Of a stretch of DNA of 37,622 nucleotides, positions 1 to 8,662 are shown in pieces. The translations under genes were made by a program, and so were the position numbers. Under the pieces are notes generated by a model that had not been told where the DNA came from, ran no database searches, and was given only the letters and a program-made list of their open reading frames with translations. Positions within the stretch are counted from its first letter, which is position 1. Each line of letters starts with the position of its first letter. This DNA is from Chloroflexota bacterium (GTDB taxonomy: Bacteria; Chloroflexota; Limnocylindria; Limnocylindrales; CSP1-4): contig PLMA01000048.1 of assembly GCA_003141455.1 (NCBI GenBank), positions 16,864 to 54,485 of the forward strand. The letters are read 5' to 3'.

Positions 1-2
1 TG

Positions 3-1010
3 ATCGTGCCGTGGAACTTCCCGCTCATGCTGGCCAGCTGGAAGATGGGTCCGGCACTCGCGGCCGGCAACACCGCCATCCTCAAACCCGCCAGCTACAC
101 GCCCCTGACCGCGATCCGCGTCGCCGAGCTGGCCCTCGAGGCCGGCTTCCCGCCCGGAGTCCTCAACGTCGTGACGGGGCCCGGCAGCACGGCCGGCGCC
201 GCGATCGCCGCTCACCCGGGCATCGGCAAAGTGGCCTTCACCGGCGAGACGGCCACGGGGCAGGAGATCATGCGGGCGGCCGCGGGCAACATCAAGAAGA
301 TAAGCCTGGAGCTGGGCGGCAAGAGCCCCAATGTCGTCTTTGCCGACGCGGACCTAGAGCGCTTCGCTGCCGAATCCCCCTATTCGGTCTTCGACAACTG
401 CGGGCAGGACTGCTGCGCTCGATCTCGCATCATCGTCGAGCGCTCCGTCCACGACCGCGTCGTAGAGCTCTTCGCCGCGGCCACTCTCAAGGTCAAAGTG
501 GGCGATCCGGACGATCCCGCCACGGAAGTCGGGACGATGGTCAGCTTCCGGCAGCGCGAAACGGTGCTCGACTACATTCGGATTGGGCGGGAGGAAGGAG
601 CGCGAGTGGTGGCCGGAGGAGGAATCCCGGCCGAACCGGCGTACGCGCAAGGCGCCTACATCCAGCCGACCGTCCTCGACGGAGTCGAGTCCCGAATGCG
701 AATCGCCCAGGAAGAGGTCTTCGGCCCGGTCGTGGTGGTCATCCCATTCGACACCGAAGAGGAGGCGATCCGGCTGGCCAACGACATTCCCTACGGCCTC
801 TCGGGCTCGATCTGGACGCGCGACATCGGTAAGGCGATCCGGACGGCGCGCGGAATCCAGGCGGGCGTCCTGTCGATCAACTGCAACTCGAGCGTTCACA
901 CGGAGGCCCCGTTCGGCGGCTACAAGATGTCCGGGACCGGCCGCGAAAACGGCATGCATGCGTTCGAGCAGTACACGCAGATCAAGAACGTCTACGTCGA
1001 CTTGAGCTAA
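3..1010 (+). CDS. NAD(P)-dependent aldehyde dehydrogenase, 3' part
   Basis: Oxidises an aldehyde to the acid with NAD(P)+. The reading frame is open at the left edge (Ile-Val-Pro-Trp-Asn is read straight in), so the N-terminal cofactor-binding part lies outside the window; 335 residues remain of the usual ~480-500. Counting from the GTG at position 6, the catalytic general-base Glu is E102 in LELGGKSP and the nucleophile is C136 in GQDCCARSR, which fits the GQxC-C active-site pattern of the superfamily. The Rossmann-type segment VAFTGETATG and the C-terminal PFGGYKMSGTGREN block are both present, so the visible part looks functional. It resembles betaine-aldehyde or gamma-aminobutyraldehyde dehydrogenases, but the substrate cannot be set from this part. 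No terminator is evident after the stop. Confidence 0.95.
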   Translation: MVPWNFPLMLASWKMGPALAAGNTAILKPASYTPLTAIRVAELALEAGFPPGVLNVVTGPGSTAGAAIAAHPGIGKVAFTGETATGQEIMRAAAGNIKKISLELGGKSPNVVFADADLERFAAESPYSVFDNCGQDCCARSRIIVERSVHDRVVELFAAATLKVKVGDPDDPATEVGTMVSFRQRETVLDYIRIGREEGARVVAGGGIPAEPAYAQGAYIQPTVLDGVESRMRIAQEEVFGPVVVVIPFDTEEEAIRLANDIPYGLSGSIWTRDIGKAIRTARGIQAGVLSINCNSSVHTEAPFGGYKMSGTGRENGMHAFEQYTQIKNVYVDLS

Positions 1011-1113
1011 CGCTCGACCGCACGCCGGGCGATCGAACCGAGACTCGCCGTCGAATCCCTGACTCGATCGCGGGCCTTCGGGCACGACTTCAGGCTCATG
1101 ACCATCGTCCCAT

Positions 1114-1141
1114 TTGCGAGACGTCACCTCTGGCCGACACT
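1114..1141 (+). promoter_or_regulatory. possible promoter of the Pro/Thr-repeat protein gene
   Basis: TTGCGA, 16 bases, then GACACT, ending 33 bases before the preferred ATG at 1175. Each hexamer is only a partial match to the sigma-70 consensus, so this is tentative. Confidence 0.3.
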
Positions 1142-1174
1142 GTGGGCGCTTCCACACAGGGGAGGTGCGGCGAA

Positions 1175-2449
1175 ATGGCGAATGGGCAGACTACTCCTAG
1201 GCGGCACGCGGGCCGCCCGGCCGAGTCTGTCTTCGGCACCCCGGAGGGCGCATCCGAACCGAGTGCCGCCGGGCCCAGCGCGACAAACGCCTCGCGGGCC
1301 ACCACAAGAGTGACTCGGGCCGCCCCCAACTCCGCGGGTGCCTCCAAGAAACCCACACGGGCCGCCACGAAAGCCACTCGGGCTGCGGGCGCCCCTTCCG
1401 CGGCGTCTGTCCCGGACTCTGGCTCGGTCGAGGAGCCGGAGCCGTATCGGCCGGTCGTCGAGCCGCTCTTCTCCAACGAGGGGATCGTTCGCTGGTCCAT
1501 GGCCCATCGGGGAACCTGGCACGCGCGGCTCCGCACGCAGATCCTCAGGGTGCCTGGGGCGCCGGCAGCCGTCGGCACCGCCTTCGCCAGAATCCCCGGA
1601 CGAGTGCGGGGCGCCGGCCACTCGATGGGCCAGCCAGACGGGTACGACACCGAGCCCAAGAGGCGCCGACGCTCGCCGTTCTGGCTCCTGGTCGCGGGCT
1701 GCTGCCTGGTGCTCGCGGCGGTCATAGGCGTAAACGTCGCCTTCAGCGGCGGGACCTCAGCCGCCTCGAGCCCGATCGCCCTGGCGGATGCCACGACTCC
1801 GGCGCCGACTCTCGACCGAACGCCCGCGTCCGGCGCAGAGGTCAGCCCCAATGTCAGCGTTCAGCCCGGCACGCCCGCCCCGGACGTGGCCCTCGTCACG
1901 ACGATTCCAACGCCGGCACCAACACCGGGACCAACGCCTGCGCCCACGCCCAAGCCAACGCCCGCACCCACGCCCAAGCTAACGCCCGCCCCTACGCCCA
2001 AGCCCGCACCGGTTTCGACGCCGGCGCCCACGCCGGTCCCGACTCCGGCCCCAACTCCCGTCCCCACGCCGGTGCCGACACCGGTGCCGACACCGACGCC
2101 GGCCCCAACACCGACGCCGCGGCCGACCTTCTTCGTGAGCTTCGAGGCCGATGGCTTGATCGACGGTAGTCGCACGTCTGCGTCCACCGTTCCGTACGGC
2201 ACGAAGTTCACGCTGTTTGTCGATACGCTCCCGGGTGCCGCCTGCACGCTGTCCTCGCCTGGCCACACAGCGATCAACCTGGGCACCGCGCCAGTTAACG
2301 GCTCAACGCCCGCGTTCATCGCTCGGTGGGGAGGAGGGGGATCGCAGGGTCCCTGGTGGGCTGTCGGCGACTACACGGTCACGGCTAGATGCACGCTCAG
2401 CGGATACTCTCCTGTGAGCGCCGACAAGATCGTCCACATCACCCATTGA
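1175..2449 (+). CDS. membrane-anchored protein with Pro/Thr-repeat stalk and C-terminal all-beta domain
   Basis: Function unknown. I chose the ATG at 1175 because GGGGAGGTG lies about 8 bases before it; a GTG at 1142 would add 11 residues. The 424-residue protein has an Ala/Thr/Arg-rich cytoplasmic part (1-165), a run of basic residues (KRRRRS), and one membrane helix at about 168-188 ([20 protein letters not shown]). A long Pro-Thr-Ala linker (about 245-320, repeats of [10 protein letters not shown] and PTPVPTP) and a ~105-residue domain follow. That domain begins near [11 protein letters not shown], has two Cys in CTLS contexts, and looks Ig- or fibronectin-like. The order implies N-in/C-out topology, with the repeat acting as a stalk that spans the wall. 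There is no lipobox and no LPxTG. A hairpin follows the stop. Confidence 0.75.
   Translation: MANGQTTPRRHAGRPAESVFGTPEGASEPSAAGPSATNASRATTRVTRAAPNSAGASKKPTRAATKATRAAGAPSAASVPDSGSVEEPEPYRPVVEPLFSNEGIVRWSMAHRGTWHARLRTQILRVPGAPAAVGTAFARIPGRVRGAGHSMGQPDGYDTEPKRRRRSPFWLLVAGCCLVLAAVIGVNVAFSGGTSAASSPIALADATTPAPTLDRTPASGAEVSPNVSVQPGTPAPDVALVTTIPTPAPTPGPTPAPTPKPTPAPTPKLTPAPTPKPAPVSTPAPTPVPTPAPTPVPTPVPTPVPTPTPAPTPTPRPTFFVSFEADGLIDGSRTSASTVPYGTKFTLFVDTLPGAACTLSSPGHTAINLGTAPVNGSTPAFIARWGGGGSQGPWWAVGDYTVTARCTLSGYSPVSADKIVHITH
1905..2130 (+). repeat. low-complexity Pro-Thr-Ala coding repeat
   Basis: Degenerate tandem copies of codons for [10 protein letters not shown], then PTPVPTP, with variation mainly at third positions (ccg/ccc/cca, acg/act/aca). 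The unit is a multiple of 6 bases and stays in frame. Codon variation within units argues for selection on the peptide rather than recent slippage. Confidence 0.8.
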
Positions 2450-2475
2450 CGCGTCGCTCTTCTGCCGCCTCCCCG

Positions 2476-2496
2476 AGCCCCTCCGACCGAGGGGCT
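2476..2496 (+). terminator. hairpin after the Pro/Thr-repeat gene
   Basis: AGCCCCTC, loop CGACC, GAGGGGCT: an 8-bp perfect stem 26 bases after the stop at 2449. The tail (tcgtgatt) is only weakly T-rich, so it is a weak or factor-assisted terminator at best. Confidence 0.5.
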
Positions 2497-2594
2497 TCGT
2501 GATTCCGGGCCGCCCGCCCCAGGGCCCGGATAGCGCCGAGGATCCGCGACGCGCCCGCTCCAGCGGCCCTGCCGCAGCGCATCTTGCCAACCCG

Positions 2595-2600
2595 CTACAC
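2595..2600 (+). promoter_or_regulatory. -10 box of murT, nearly leaderless
   Basis: TACACT lies 10 bases before the murT ATG at 2611, so transcription should start about 3-4 bases before the start codon. No Shine-Dalgarno sequence fits in between. No convincing -35 is visible. Confidence 0.5.
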
Positions 2601-2610
2601 TGCCCCGGCG

Positions 2611-4041
2611 ATGAGCAGCCAGATCAGCCGGCGTCCCGCTGGCGCCCCGGAACCTTTCTCTTTGCGTACCGTTCTGAGCATCGCCGCGGGCAAAGCCGCG
2701 GCCTACACGACCCGCCTCTTCGGGCGCGGCGGCGGCACCGCAATCACCGGAATGGTCGCCCGAAGCGTCGATCCGGAGATCCTGGACAAGCTGGTCCGGC
2801 GCGCGGGCGTGCCCGTGGTGGCGATCACCGGCAGCAACGGCAAGACGACCACCGCCCGCTTCACCGCCGCCTTGTTGCGCGGCGAGGGGATTGTCGTCAG
2901 CCACAACTCCGCCGGCGCCAACCTGGTCCAGGGTGTCACGAGCCTCGCGGTCGGCGCCGCCGATTGGCGAGGGCGTCTCCCCGACGGCGTGCTCGTGGCC
3001 GAAGTGGACGAGGGTGCGCTCCCCAAGGTTGCCCCGGAGACGATGCCGAGGGCGCTCCTCGTCACGGACCTCTTCCGCGACCAACTGGATCGATTCGGCG
3101 AGATATACGCCGTGGCCGACGCGATCGAATCCGTCGCCCTGGCCCTTCCCGAAGACTCGGCCCTGATCGTCAACGCGGACGACCCGATGGTCGCGACGCT
3201 GGCCGAGAAGAGAGAGGGCCGGCGCGTCACGTTCGGTCTCGCCATCAAACGCTCGACGGATCGGATAACTCGTGCCGCCGACACGATCCGATGCCCGCGC
3301 TGCCAGGCCGACCTCGAGTACCGCTACGTCTACCTGAGCCACATGGGTGATTACAGCTGCCCAAAGTGCGGCTTCGCCCGCCCAAAGACGGACGTGACCG
3401 TGACCGCGCTCGAAGTGCTGGGCCTCGATCGAACGCGCTGCGAGATCCGAACGCCGGTCGGCAGTCTGACCCTCGAGATCCCGCAGTCGGGCGTGCACAT
3501 CGCCTACGACGTCGCCGGGGCGATTGCGATCCTCGTGGGGCTCGACGTCTCGCTCGAGCATGCCGCCGCGTCGGTGGCTTCGGTCGGCCCGGCATTCGGG
3601 CGACTCGAGAAGATCGACGCGAACGGCGTCACGATCCTCTTGGCTTTTGCCAAGAACCCGACCTCCTACAACACGACCCTTCGAGCGCTGGCGACCGAGG
3701 ATGAACCGCGGCAGCTCCTGATCGCCGCCTCGAACACGCTGGTCGACGGCGAGGATTTCGGCTGGCTGTGGGACGTCGACTTCGAGTCGATGGCACCGAA
3801 GGTCGAGCGGGTGGTCGTCTCAGGGACTCGCGCCGACGAGCTGGCGAACCGGCTCCACTACGCCGGGGTAGCGTCGGGGAAGCTGACCGTGATCGAGGAC
3901 CGGCCGGCCGCGCTGGACGCGGCGTTGGGCAACCTGCCGATGAGCGGGCGGCTGGTGGTCCTGTCCGGCTACACGCCCCTGATCGAGCTGCGCAACGAGA
4001 TGAGCCGCCGAGGCTGGGCCGGGAGATACTGGGCCGTATGA
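2611..4041 (+). CDS. murT: lipid II isoglutaminyl synthase, Mur-ligase-like subunit MurT
   Basis: With GatD it amidates the D-Glu of the peptidoglycan stem peptide on lipid II, using ATP and glutamine-derived ammonia in the cytoplasm. The 476-residue protein has the Mur-ligase P-loop ITGSNGKTTT (K78). It also has the four-Cys zinc ribbon that marks MurT among Mur ligases (C228-x2-C231 and C250-x2-C253). The C-terminal MurT/DUF1727 domain contains WDVDFE, whose Asp (D388 or D390) corresponds to the residue that completes the GatD active site in the pneumococcal complex. The ATG at 2611 is preferred over an in-frame upstream start at 2584 because of the -10 box just before it. Its stop overlaps the gatD start by four bases (ATGA), as expected for translationally coupled subunits. 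Confidence 0.95.
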   Translation: MSSQISRRPAGAPEPFSLRTVLSIAAGKAAAYTTRLFGRGGGTAITGMVARSVDPEILDKLVRRAGVPVVAITGSNGKTTTARFTAALLRGEGIVVSHNSAGANLVQGVTSLAVGAADWRGRLPDGVLVAEVDEGALPKVAPETMPRALLVTDLFRDQLDRFGEIYAVADAIESVALALPEDSALIVNADDPMVATLAEKREGRRVTFGLAIKRSTDRITRAADTIRCPRCQADLEYRYVYLSHMGDYSCPKCGFARPKTDVTVTALEVLGLDRTRCEIRTPVGSLTLEIPQSGVHIAYDVAGAIAILVGLDVSLEHAAASVASVGPAFGRLEKIDANGVTILLAFAKNPTSYNTTLRALATEDEPRQLLIAASNTLVDGEDFGWLWDVDFESMAPKVERVVVSGTRADELANRLHYAGVASGKLTVIEDRPAALDAALGNLPMSGRLVVLSGYTPLIELRNEMSRRGWAGRYWAV

Positions 4042-5216
4042 GCGAGCAAATGGGCGCGAAGCCCGCGCCGAAGTCGGGCGCGAAGCCCGCTACGAAGTCG
4101 AGCGCGAAACTCGCGGCGAAGGCTCCGCCTGCCGGGAGGACTCCGGCCGGCCCGGCACCGAAGCAGGCCGCCGCTTCCAGGACGGCCAACCCGGCTGAGC
4201 CCGCCCCCCCTGTCCAGGCGCTCCGCCCGGACGCTCCGGCCAATTCGGTTGTGCATGCCAGGCCGCCTCGGTCGGTCAAGGCCGACCCCTCGGTCAAGGC
4301 CGCCCCCTCCACCAGGTCGGCTCCGTCGACCGTTCACGCGCTTCCGGTCGATCCGACTCCTCCGGTCGAGGCTCCGGCGCCTCATCCGGGCCGGACTCGC
4401 CAATCGGCCGACCACAGGCCACTGCGCATCGCTCATCTGTACCCGTCGCTTCTGAACGTGGCCGGCGACGGCGGCAACCTCATTGCCATCCAGCGCCGGG
4501 CCGAGTGGCGGGGGATCCCCGTTGAGATCGTGCCGGTCGAAAAGGGCGAGACGCCGGACTTCCGCGGGTTCGACATCGTCCTGTTCCACGGCGGGCAGGA
4601 CGTCGAGATGGCGGTCGCCGCGGACGATTTCGCGCACAAGGCTCCGTCGCTGCGGGAGGCGGCGGCCGAGGGCGTCGTCGTCTTTGCCGTATGTGCCGGG
4701 CTGCAGCTACTCGGTCATCGGTACGTCTCGAACGCCGGCGAGGTGATGATGGGCGCCGACATCCTCGACCTCGAGACGCGCGGCGGGCCGCAGCGCTTCA
4801 TGCAGCATGCCGCCTGCGAGGTCACGATCGACGGGGTCACGGAGACGGTTGTGGGCTTCGAGAATCACTCCGGCCTCACGCGGCTCGGACCTGGCTCCGA
4901 GGCGTTCGGCCGCGTGATCGCCGGGGCGGGCAACAACGGCGAAGATGGGCTCGAGGGCGCGCGCTGGCGGAACGTCTTCGCCACGTACCTCCACGGTCCG
5001 TGCCTGCCCAAGAACCCGTGGCTAACCGATCAGCTGATCCGCATCGCCGTTGGTCGGGCCGAGGGAGTTCCTGCGGCCAGCGTTCCTCTGGCGCCGCTCG
5101 ACGACCAGCTGGAGCACCGCGCCCACGACGTGGCCCTGGCCAAGGCGATGGCCAACCGCGGTCGCCGAACCGCGTTGGAGCCGGCGAGACTGGTTCGAGG
5201 CCAGAAAGTCGGCTAG
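4038..5216 (+). CDS. gatD: lipid II isoglutaminyl synthase, glutamine amidotransferase subunit GatD, with long N-terminal extension
   Basis: Class-I-like glutaminase that supplies ammonia to MurT. The catalytic domain starts at about residue 129 (LRIAHLYPSLLN). It contains the nucleophile C219 in FAVCAGLQLLG and H319 in YLHGPCLPKNP, 100 residues apart, close to the spacing in known GatD; there is no classical Glu in the triad, as usual in this family. The protein is 392 residues against about 240-260 normally. The extra 128 residues are a Lys/Ala/Pro/Ser-rich low-complexity segment that begins with three tandem eight-residue units (GAKPAPKS-like) and later has SVKAxPS repeats. The ATG at 4038 overlaps the murT stop (ATGA), which supports the long form; a GTG in the VVHARPP segment is the only obvious shorter alternative and lacks an SD. 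Confidence 0.93.
   Translation: MSEQMGAKPAPKSGAKPATKSSAKLAAKAPPAGRTPAGPAPKQAAASRTANPAEPAPPVQALRPDAPANSVVHARPPRSVKADPSVKAAPSTRSAPSTVHALPVDPTPPVEAPAPHPGRTRQSADHRPLRIAHLYPSLLNVAGDGGNLIAIQRRAEWRGIPVEIVPVEKGETPDFRGFDIVLFHGGQDVEMAVAADDFAHKAPSLREAAAEGVVVFAVCAGLQLLGHRYVSNAGEVMMGADILDLETRGGPQRFMQHAACEVTIDGVTETVVGFENHSGLTRLGPGSEAFGRVIAGAGNNGEDGLEGARWRNVFATYLHGPCLPKNPWLTDQLIRIAVGRAEGVPAASVPLAPLDDQLEHRAHDVALAKAMANRGRRTALEPARLVRGQKVG
4053..4124 (+). repeat. three 24-bp tandem repeats in the gatD 5' end
   Basis: Units at 4053-4076, 4077-4100 and 4101-4124 encode GAKPAPKS, GAKPATKS and SAKLAAKA. Identity decreases from the first to the third unit. A second pair of 18-bp repeats (tcggtcaaggccgacccc-like) lies near 4270-4306. 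Confidence 0.8.
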
Positions 5217-5346
5217 AGGAGCGGGCCAAGTGGCCGGACCATGACCCCGAGGGACGCCCATCGGCGCCGGCGAAGACCGAACGATTCGGCTGCAACCAGC
5301 ATCAATCGTGCAGGAGCGGTGCAAGGCTGCTCGCCGGAGGGAGAGA

Positions 5347-5874
5347 ATGCTGGACGTGGCCGCGGCGACCCGAACCAGTACTGAGCAAGCTGTTCGCGAG
5401 TTGCTGATGGCTGGCATCCCCAAAGCCCATCGCCTGGCCACCTGGATCCTCCACGATTCCGTGGTGGCGGAAGATGCCGTTCAGGAGGCCGCGGTGCTGG
5501 CCTGGGACAGACGCGGCACCCTGCGCGAAGTGGACTCGGTCGAGGCCTGGTTCAACCGCATCCTCGTCAACGTCTGCCGGGCCGAGCTGCGCCGCCGGGC
5601 TCGCCGGGCGCCCATCACGGAAATGGAGCCAGGATCGGACAACGCGCCCGAGTCGCTCGGGCGGCGTGACGAGCTCTCGCGGGCGATCCTCGCTCTCACC
5701 GCTGACGAGCAGGTGCTCCTGGCACTGCGCTTCGGCCGCGACCTGACCATCCCGCTGATCGCCGTAACAACTGGCATGCGCGAAGGAACCGTCAAGTCGC
5801 GGCTCCACTCCGCGCTGCAGCATCTGCGCGCCGCTCTCGATGCCGGGCGTCGCGTCGAGGAGTCACTCCGATGA
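5347..5874 (+). CDS. ECF-family RNA polymerase sigma factor
   Basis: Alternative sigma factor of the extracytoplasmic-function class, 175 residues. GGAGGGAG six bases before the ATG at 5347 fixes the start. Region 2 is recognisable from AHRLATWILHDSVVAEDAVQEA through WFNRILVNVCRAELRRR (D-AEDAVQ for core binding and W-F-R-I for -10 recognition). Region 4 is LTADEQVLLALRFGRDLTIPLIA followed by the recognition helix MREGTVKSRLHSALQHL. There is no sigma-1.1 or region 3. The stop overlaps the next start (ATGA at 5871), and a co-transcribed membrane protein fits the usual sigma/anti-sigma pair. I see no clear autoregulated AAC-type -35 in the 130 bases upstream. Confidence 0.92.
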   Translation: MLDVAAATRTSTEQAVRELLMAGIPKAHRLATWILHDSVVAEDAVQEAAVLAWDRRGTLREVDSVEAWFNRILVNVCRAELRRRARRAPITEMEPGSDNAPESLGRRDELSRAILALTADEQVLLALRFGRDLTIPLIAVTTGMREGTVKSRLHSALQHLRAALDAGRRVEESLR

Positions 5875-7292
5875 CCGACCGCCGATCGACCCGCGAACCG
5901 GACTGCGAGCTGGAGGGGCAGCTCCGAGACCACTACCGGACGATGGAGAGCGGCTCTGGTCCGCTGCTCGCCGCCCGAGTGGCCGACGCGCTGGATCGCA
6001 GGCCGGCCCCGGGCTCGCGGTTGCGGATCCTGACCGGTCGCCGGGCGTTCGCCGGCGCTCTTGCCGCAATGGCGGCGCTGATGTTGATCGCGCTCTCTCT
6101 CAGTCCGCTGCTGCTCGGATCGAAATCCCCGGCGGGGCCCGACGCCAGCGCCAGCAGACCCCCGAACGGGTCGGCGGCCCTCTCCGGGGCGCCCTCAGCC
6201 GGCGGTTCGGTGGTCCCGATGCCTATGCCCCCGCCCGATCCTTCGGCCGTCCTGGCAGGCGCCCTGACCTCGGGCTTCGGATCGGTGCGCAGCGGCGGAG
6301 CCTGGTGGGTCCAGGGCAACGGATTCTGGGTTGCTACGGATCCCATGCACGCCTCCGGTAACTCTCCCTGGCCCGGGTCGGATACCGTTCCGCCGGCCGT
6401 CTTTGTCCTCGATCAGAAGCACGGCTGGACGGTCACGCTCGGATCCGGATCGCTCAATCCGTATGGAGGTCAGGGGCAGGATTTCGACCACCTAAAGGCC
6501 GTCGTCAACCGGACTACCGATGGGGGCCTGACCTGGCAGCAGGCGCAGGTGCCCGGCGATTACCCGGACAGCTTGCTGACCCTGTCATTCGTGGACCAGC
6601 TCCACGGCTTCTTGATGTGCTCAGGCAGTAGTCCAGAAATGACCTCGACGATCCTGCGTACGGATGATGGAGGGGCGACCTGGACCGTGGTCGCTACGGT
6701 GGGGCCCGTCCCCCCCGGCGCCAACCCCGGCGGCATGTTCACTGCGAGTGACGCTTCAACGCTGTGGGCCGGCGCCCAGGTCGAAGCCGTCGGGCATGGG
6801 CATCCGCTCCTGGCGGTGAGCCGGGACGCCGGGCGGACTTGGTCCGACGTACCGTTGCCTGGCAACGAGGGGCTGGCCGGTGGTTTCGACGTTTTCATGG
6901 AAGAGGCCCCGGTCTTCCTGGATGCGAATACCGGCTTCGTGAATGTGCTCAACAGCCGGGGGGAAACCTTCTCCGACGTCTTCATCACGACCGACGGCGG
7001 ACGGACCTGGACGGGGCAGCACGTGCCCTTCGACGCCCGTCATGTGGACTTCCTCGACACGAGCCACTGGTTGGCCCCGGGCAACTCCTCGGTCGCGGTA
7101 ACCGCCGATGGCGGCAAGACCTGGAAGACGGTCCTCGATCAAACCATCGGAATCGGCGCCTTCGTCCAGCTCGAGTTCCTCAACCCCCAGAACGGCTACG
7201 GGATCTTCGAACCGAATGGCGAGCGAGGTCACTACTACCTGTACCGAACCGATAGCGGTGGTGCCGATTGGGTCCTGGTTTCAAGCGTTTAG
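5871..7292 (+). CDS. membrane protein with Ycf48/BNR beta-propeller, probable anti-sigma or sensor partner
   Basis: A 473-residue protein translationally coupled to the ECF sigma factor. It has a short cytoplasmic segment (1-57, acidic then basic), one membrane helix at about 60-83 (AFAGALAAMAALMLIALSLSPLLL), a Ser/Pro/Gly linker, and an extracytoplasmic domain. That domain holds at least six Asp-box (BNR) turns: TTDGGLTWQ, TDDGGATWT, SRDAGRTWS, TTDGGRTWT, TADGGKTWK and TDSGGADWV. This is the pattern of Ycf48/HCF136-like propellers. The cytoplasmic part is too short for a recognisable zinc anti-sigma domain (no HxxxCxxC). Its position, topology and coupling suggest a sensor that holds or releases the sigma factor, but that role is inferred. 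No enzymatic sialidase residues are claimed. Confidence 0.75.
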   Translation: MTDRRSTREPDCELEGQLRDHYRTMESGSGPLLAARVADALDRRPAPGSRLRILTGRRAFAGALAAMAALMLIALSLSPLLLGSKSPAGPDASASRPPNGSAALSGAPSAGGSVVPMPMPPPDPSAVLAGALTSGFGSVRSGGAWWVQGNGFWVATDPMHASGNSPWPGSDTVPPAVFVLDQKHGWTVTLGSGSLNPYGGQGQDFDHLKAVVNRTTDGGLTWQQAQVPGDYPDSLLTLSFVDQLHGFLMCSGSSPEMTSTILRTDDGGATWTVVATVGPVPPGANPGGMFTASDASTLWAGAQVEAVGHGHPLLAVSRDAGRTWSDVPLPGNEGLAGGFDVFMEEAPVFLDANTGFVNVLNSRGETFSDVFITTDGGRTWTGQHVPFDARHVDFLDTSHWLAPGNSSVAVTADGGKTWKTVLDQTIGIGAFVQLEFLNPQNGYGIFEPNGERGHYYLYRTDSGGADWVLVSSV

Positions 7293-7352
7293 TGAACCGG
7301 GAGCGAACCGTGCGCCCGTTCTCGGTGCAGTAGTCCCGAGGCTGGCGAGGCG

Positions 7353-7739
7353 TCAGGCCATCGGCTCGTCCATCTGGACCAGGCCGATGATGTTGCCCTC
7401 GGTGTCCTTGAACCACGCCGCCTTGCCGTCCGGAGTCTGGACGACCCCGTTCACGGTCTTGAAGTCCGGCATGTCGTACTCCTCGAAGCGGACTCCGCGA
7501 CCCTTCAGCTCGGCAACTGTCACGGCTATGTCCGTCACCTGGAATCCGCACGCCGTGGCCTTGTTCGTCCCCGCGTTCGAAGACGGGTATACGAGGATCC
7601 AGGAGCCGGCCGCCCGATAGACGACACCCCCGGCCCTGGCCCGATCGGCCACAAAACCGAGGGTTTCTTCGTAGAAGCGGCGAGCCCGGGCCATGTCGCT
7701 GGCAGGAAGGGTCGTGTGGACAGGGAGGTCACGCAGCAT
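7353..7739 (-). CDS. VOC-family (glyoxalase/bleomycin-resistance/dioxygenase fold) protein
   Basis: A 128-residue single VOC domain with two beta-alpha-beta-beta-beta modules. The first runs from VHTTLPASDMARARRFYEETLGF to a central strand GSWILVYPS. The second runs from ACGFQVTDIAVTVAELKGRG to WFKDTEGNIIGLVQ. The ATG at 7739 is chosen because GAGGA stands 7 bases upstream; an in-frame start at 7781 would only add an atypical tail. The family covers glyoxalase I, extradiol dioxygenases and antibiotic-binding proteins, and nothing here decides among them. It is transcribed towards the propeller gene, with 60 bases between their stops. Confidence 0.85.
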   Translation of the reverse strand: MLRDLPVHTTLPASDMARARRFYEETLGFVADRARAGGVVYRAAGSWILVYPSSNAGTNKATACGFQVTDIAVTVAELKGRGVRFEEYDMPDFKTVNGVVQTPDGKAAWFKDTEGNIIGLVQMDEPMA

Positions 7740-7866
7740 GGGTGAGTCCTCGTACGGGCATGGTTGGCTGCAGATCGTCACTCACTCATGGCCGGGAATC
7801 CAGCCCTCGCCTGCAGGCCGCAACGGCGTCTCTGCTGCCGGGACGAAAGCAGGCTGCCGCGAAGCC

Positions 7867-7886
7867 AGACGAGCCCCGGCTCGTCT
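7867..7886 (-). terminator. hairpin just after the ABC exporter genes
   Basis: AGACGAGC, loop, GCTCGTCT: a perfect 8-bp stem (9 bp if the loop shrinks to two bases) beginning 5 bases after the permease stop on the minus strand. No T-tract follows, so it may act as an RNA-stabilising 3' hairpin or a Rho-assisted stop. Confidence 0.55.
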
Positions 7887-7891
7887 CCGCG

Positions 7892-8662
7892 CTACAGCTC
7901 TTGGTGGCGGAAGGTCAGCCAGGTGGCCGCGAACAGTGCCGGCACCAACGCGAGGTTGAACAGGATCGGGCCAAGGATGAAGCCCGGATCTTTGCCGAGG
8001 ATCAGGTCCGAGGCCGGAACCCCGAGCGACGACGGCATGTACGGCCCAACGACCGGCAGGGCGCTGACGATGCCGAGCACCAGGAGCGCCACGAGGCCGA
8101 TCCCCGCCGCTGCTATCGCCGAACGCGTGATGGTGCTGCCCAGCATCGTGATGGCGGCGAAGATGACGAGCATCCACCACAGCAATAGCGACATCGCCAC
8201 GTAGCCGCCGATCGGGAATGGCGCGGGGTAGAGCAGGGCTACGTACACGTACCCGAGCCCGCAGCCGAGGGTGACCGAGATGGCGAGGTTGATCGAGATC
8301 GCGACCAGCTTGGCGGCCAGGAACGCGGCTCTCGACGCCGGCTTGGTCAGGATCATCCCGGCCGTGCCGCGGTCCTTCTCCCAGGCAACCGTCCCCATGG
8401 CCAGCAGCAGGGCGCAGATGATGCCGAACTGCGAGAGATTCTTCATGATCTGGGTGGCGGCGCCGTCGAGGGACGGCGGAGGGACCTGGAAGGTCATCCC
8501 GCCGCCCTGGGTGCCGATCGCGTCGAAGAGCTGCTTCATGAACCGGTCCGTCAACGGACCCACGATTCCGAATAGGACGAAGACCGCGGCCACCGCGACC
8601 AGCCGGCCTGTGCGGAACTGCTCGCGCAGCTCCTTCTTCAGCAGGACTGTGAAGCCCATCAT
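7892..8662 (-). CDS. ABC-2 type exporter permease (YxlG/NosY-like)
   Basis: Membrane subunit of an ABC exporter, 256 residues with about six helices: 22-38 (AVAAVFVLFGIVGP), near 80-95 (FGIICALLLAMGTVAW), 115-140, 150-172, 180-200 and the C-terminal LFNLALVPALFAATWLTF. Between helices 1 and 2 there is a periplasmic loop, and EKDRGTAGMILTKPASR is the cytoplasmic coupling segment typical of ABC-2 permeases. The start overlaps the ATPase stop by four bases (ATGA at 8662-8659), so the two form one unit. The substrate is unknown; relatives export small toxic compounds, lantibiotics or copper-related maturation cargo. Confidence 0.88.
   Translation of the reverse strand: MMGFTVLLKKELREQFRTGRLVAVAAVFVLFGIVGPLTDRFMKQLFDAIGTQGGGMTFQVPPPSLDGAATQIMKNLSQFGIICALLLAMGTVAWEKDRGTAGMILTKPASRAAFLAAKLVAISINLAISVTLGCGLGYVYVALLYPAPFPIGGYVAMSLLLWWMLVIFAAITMLGSTITRSAIAAAGIGLVALLVLGIVSALPVVGPYMPSSLGVPASDLILGKDPGFILGPILFNLALVPALFAATWLTFRHQEL

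Noticed and set aside
1040..1090. GTCGAATCCC resembling a tRNA T-loop
   Set aside because: No acceptor, D or anticodon stem can be paired around it.
1905..2130. Regular repeats that could be a CRISPR array or minisatellite
   Set aside because: Units are short, in frame, encode [11 protein letters not shown] linker and have no unique spacers.
2611..4041. MurT as a folylpolyglutamate synthase or MurE
   Set aside because: The four-Cys zinc ribbon, the DUF1727 end and the coupled gatD identify MurT.
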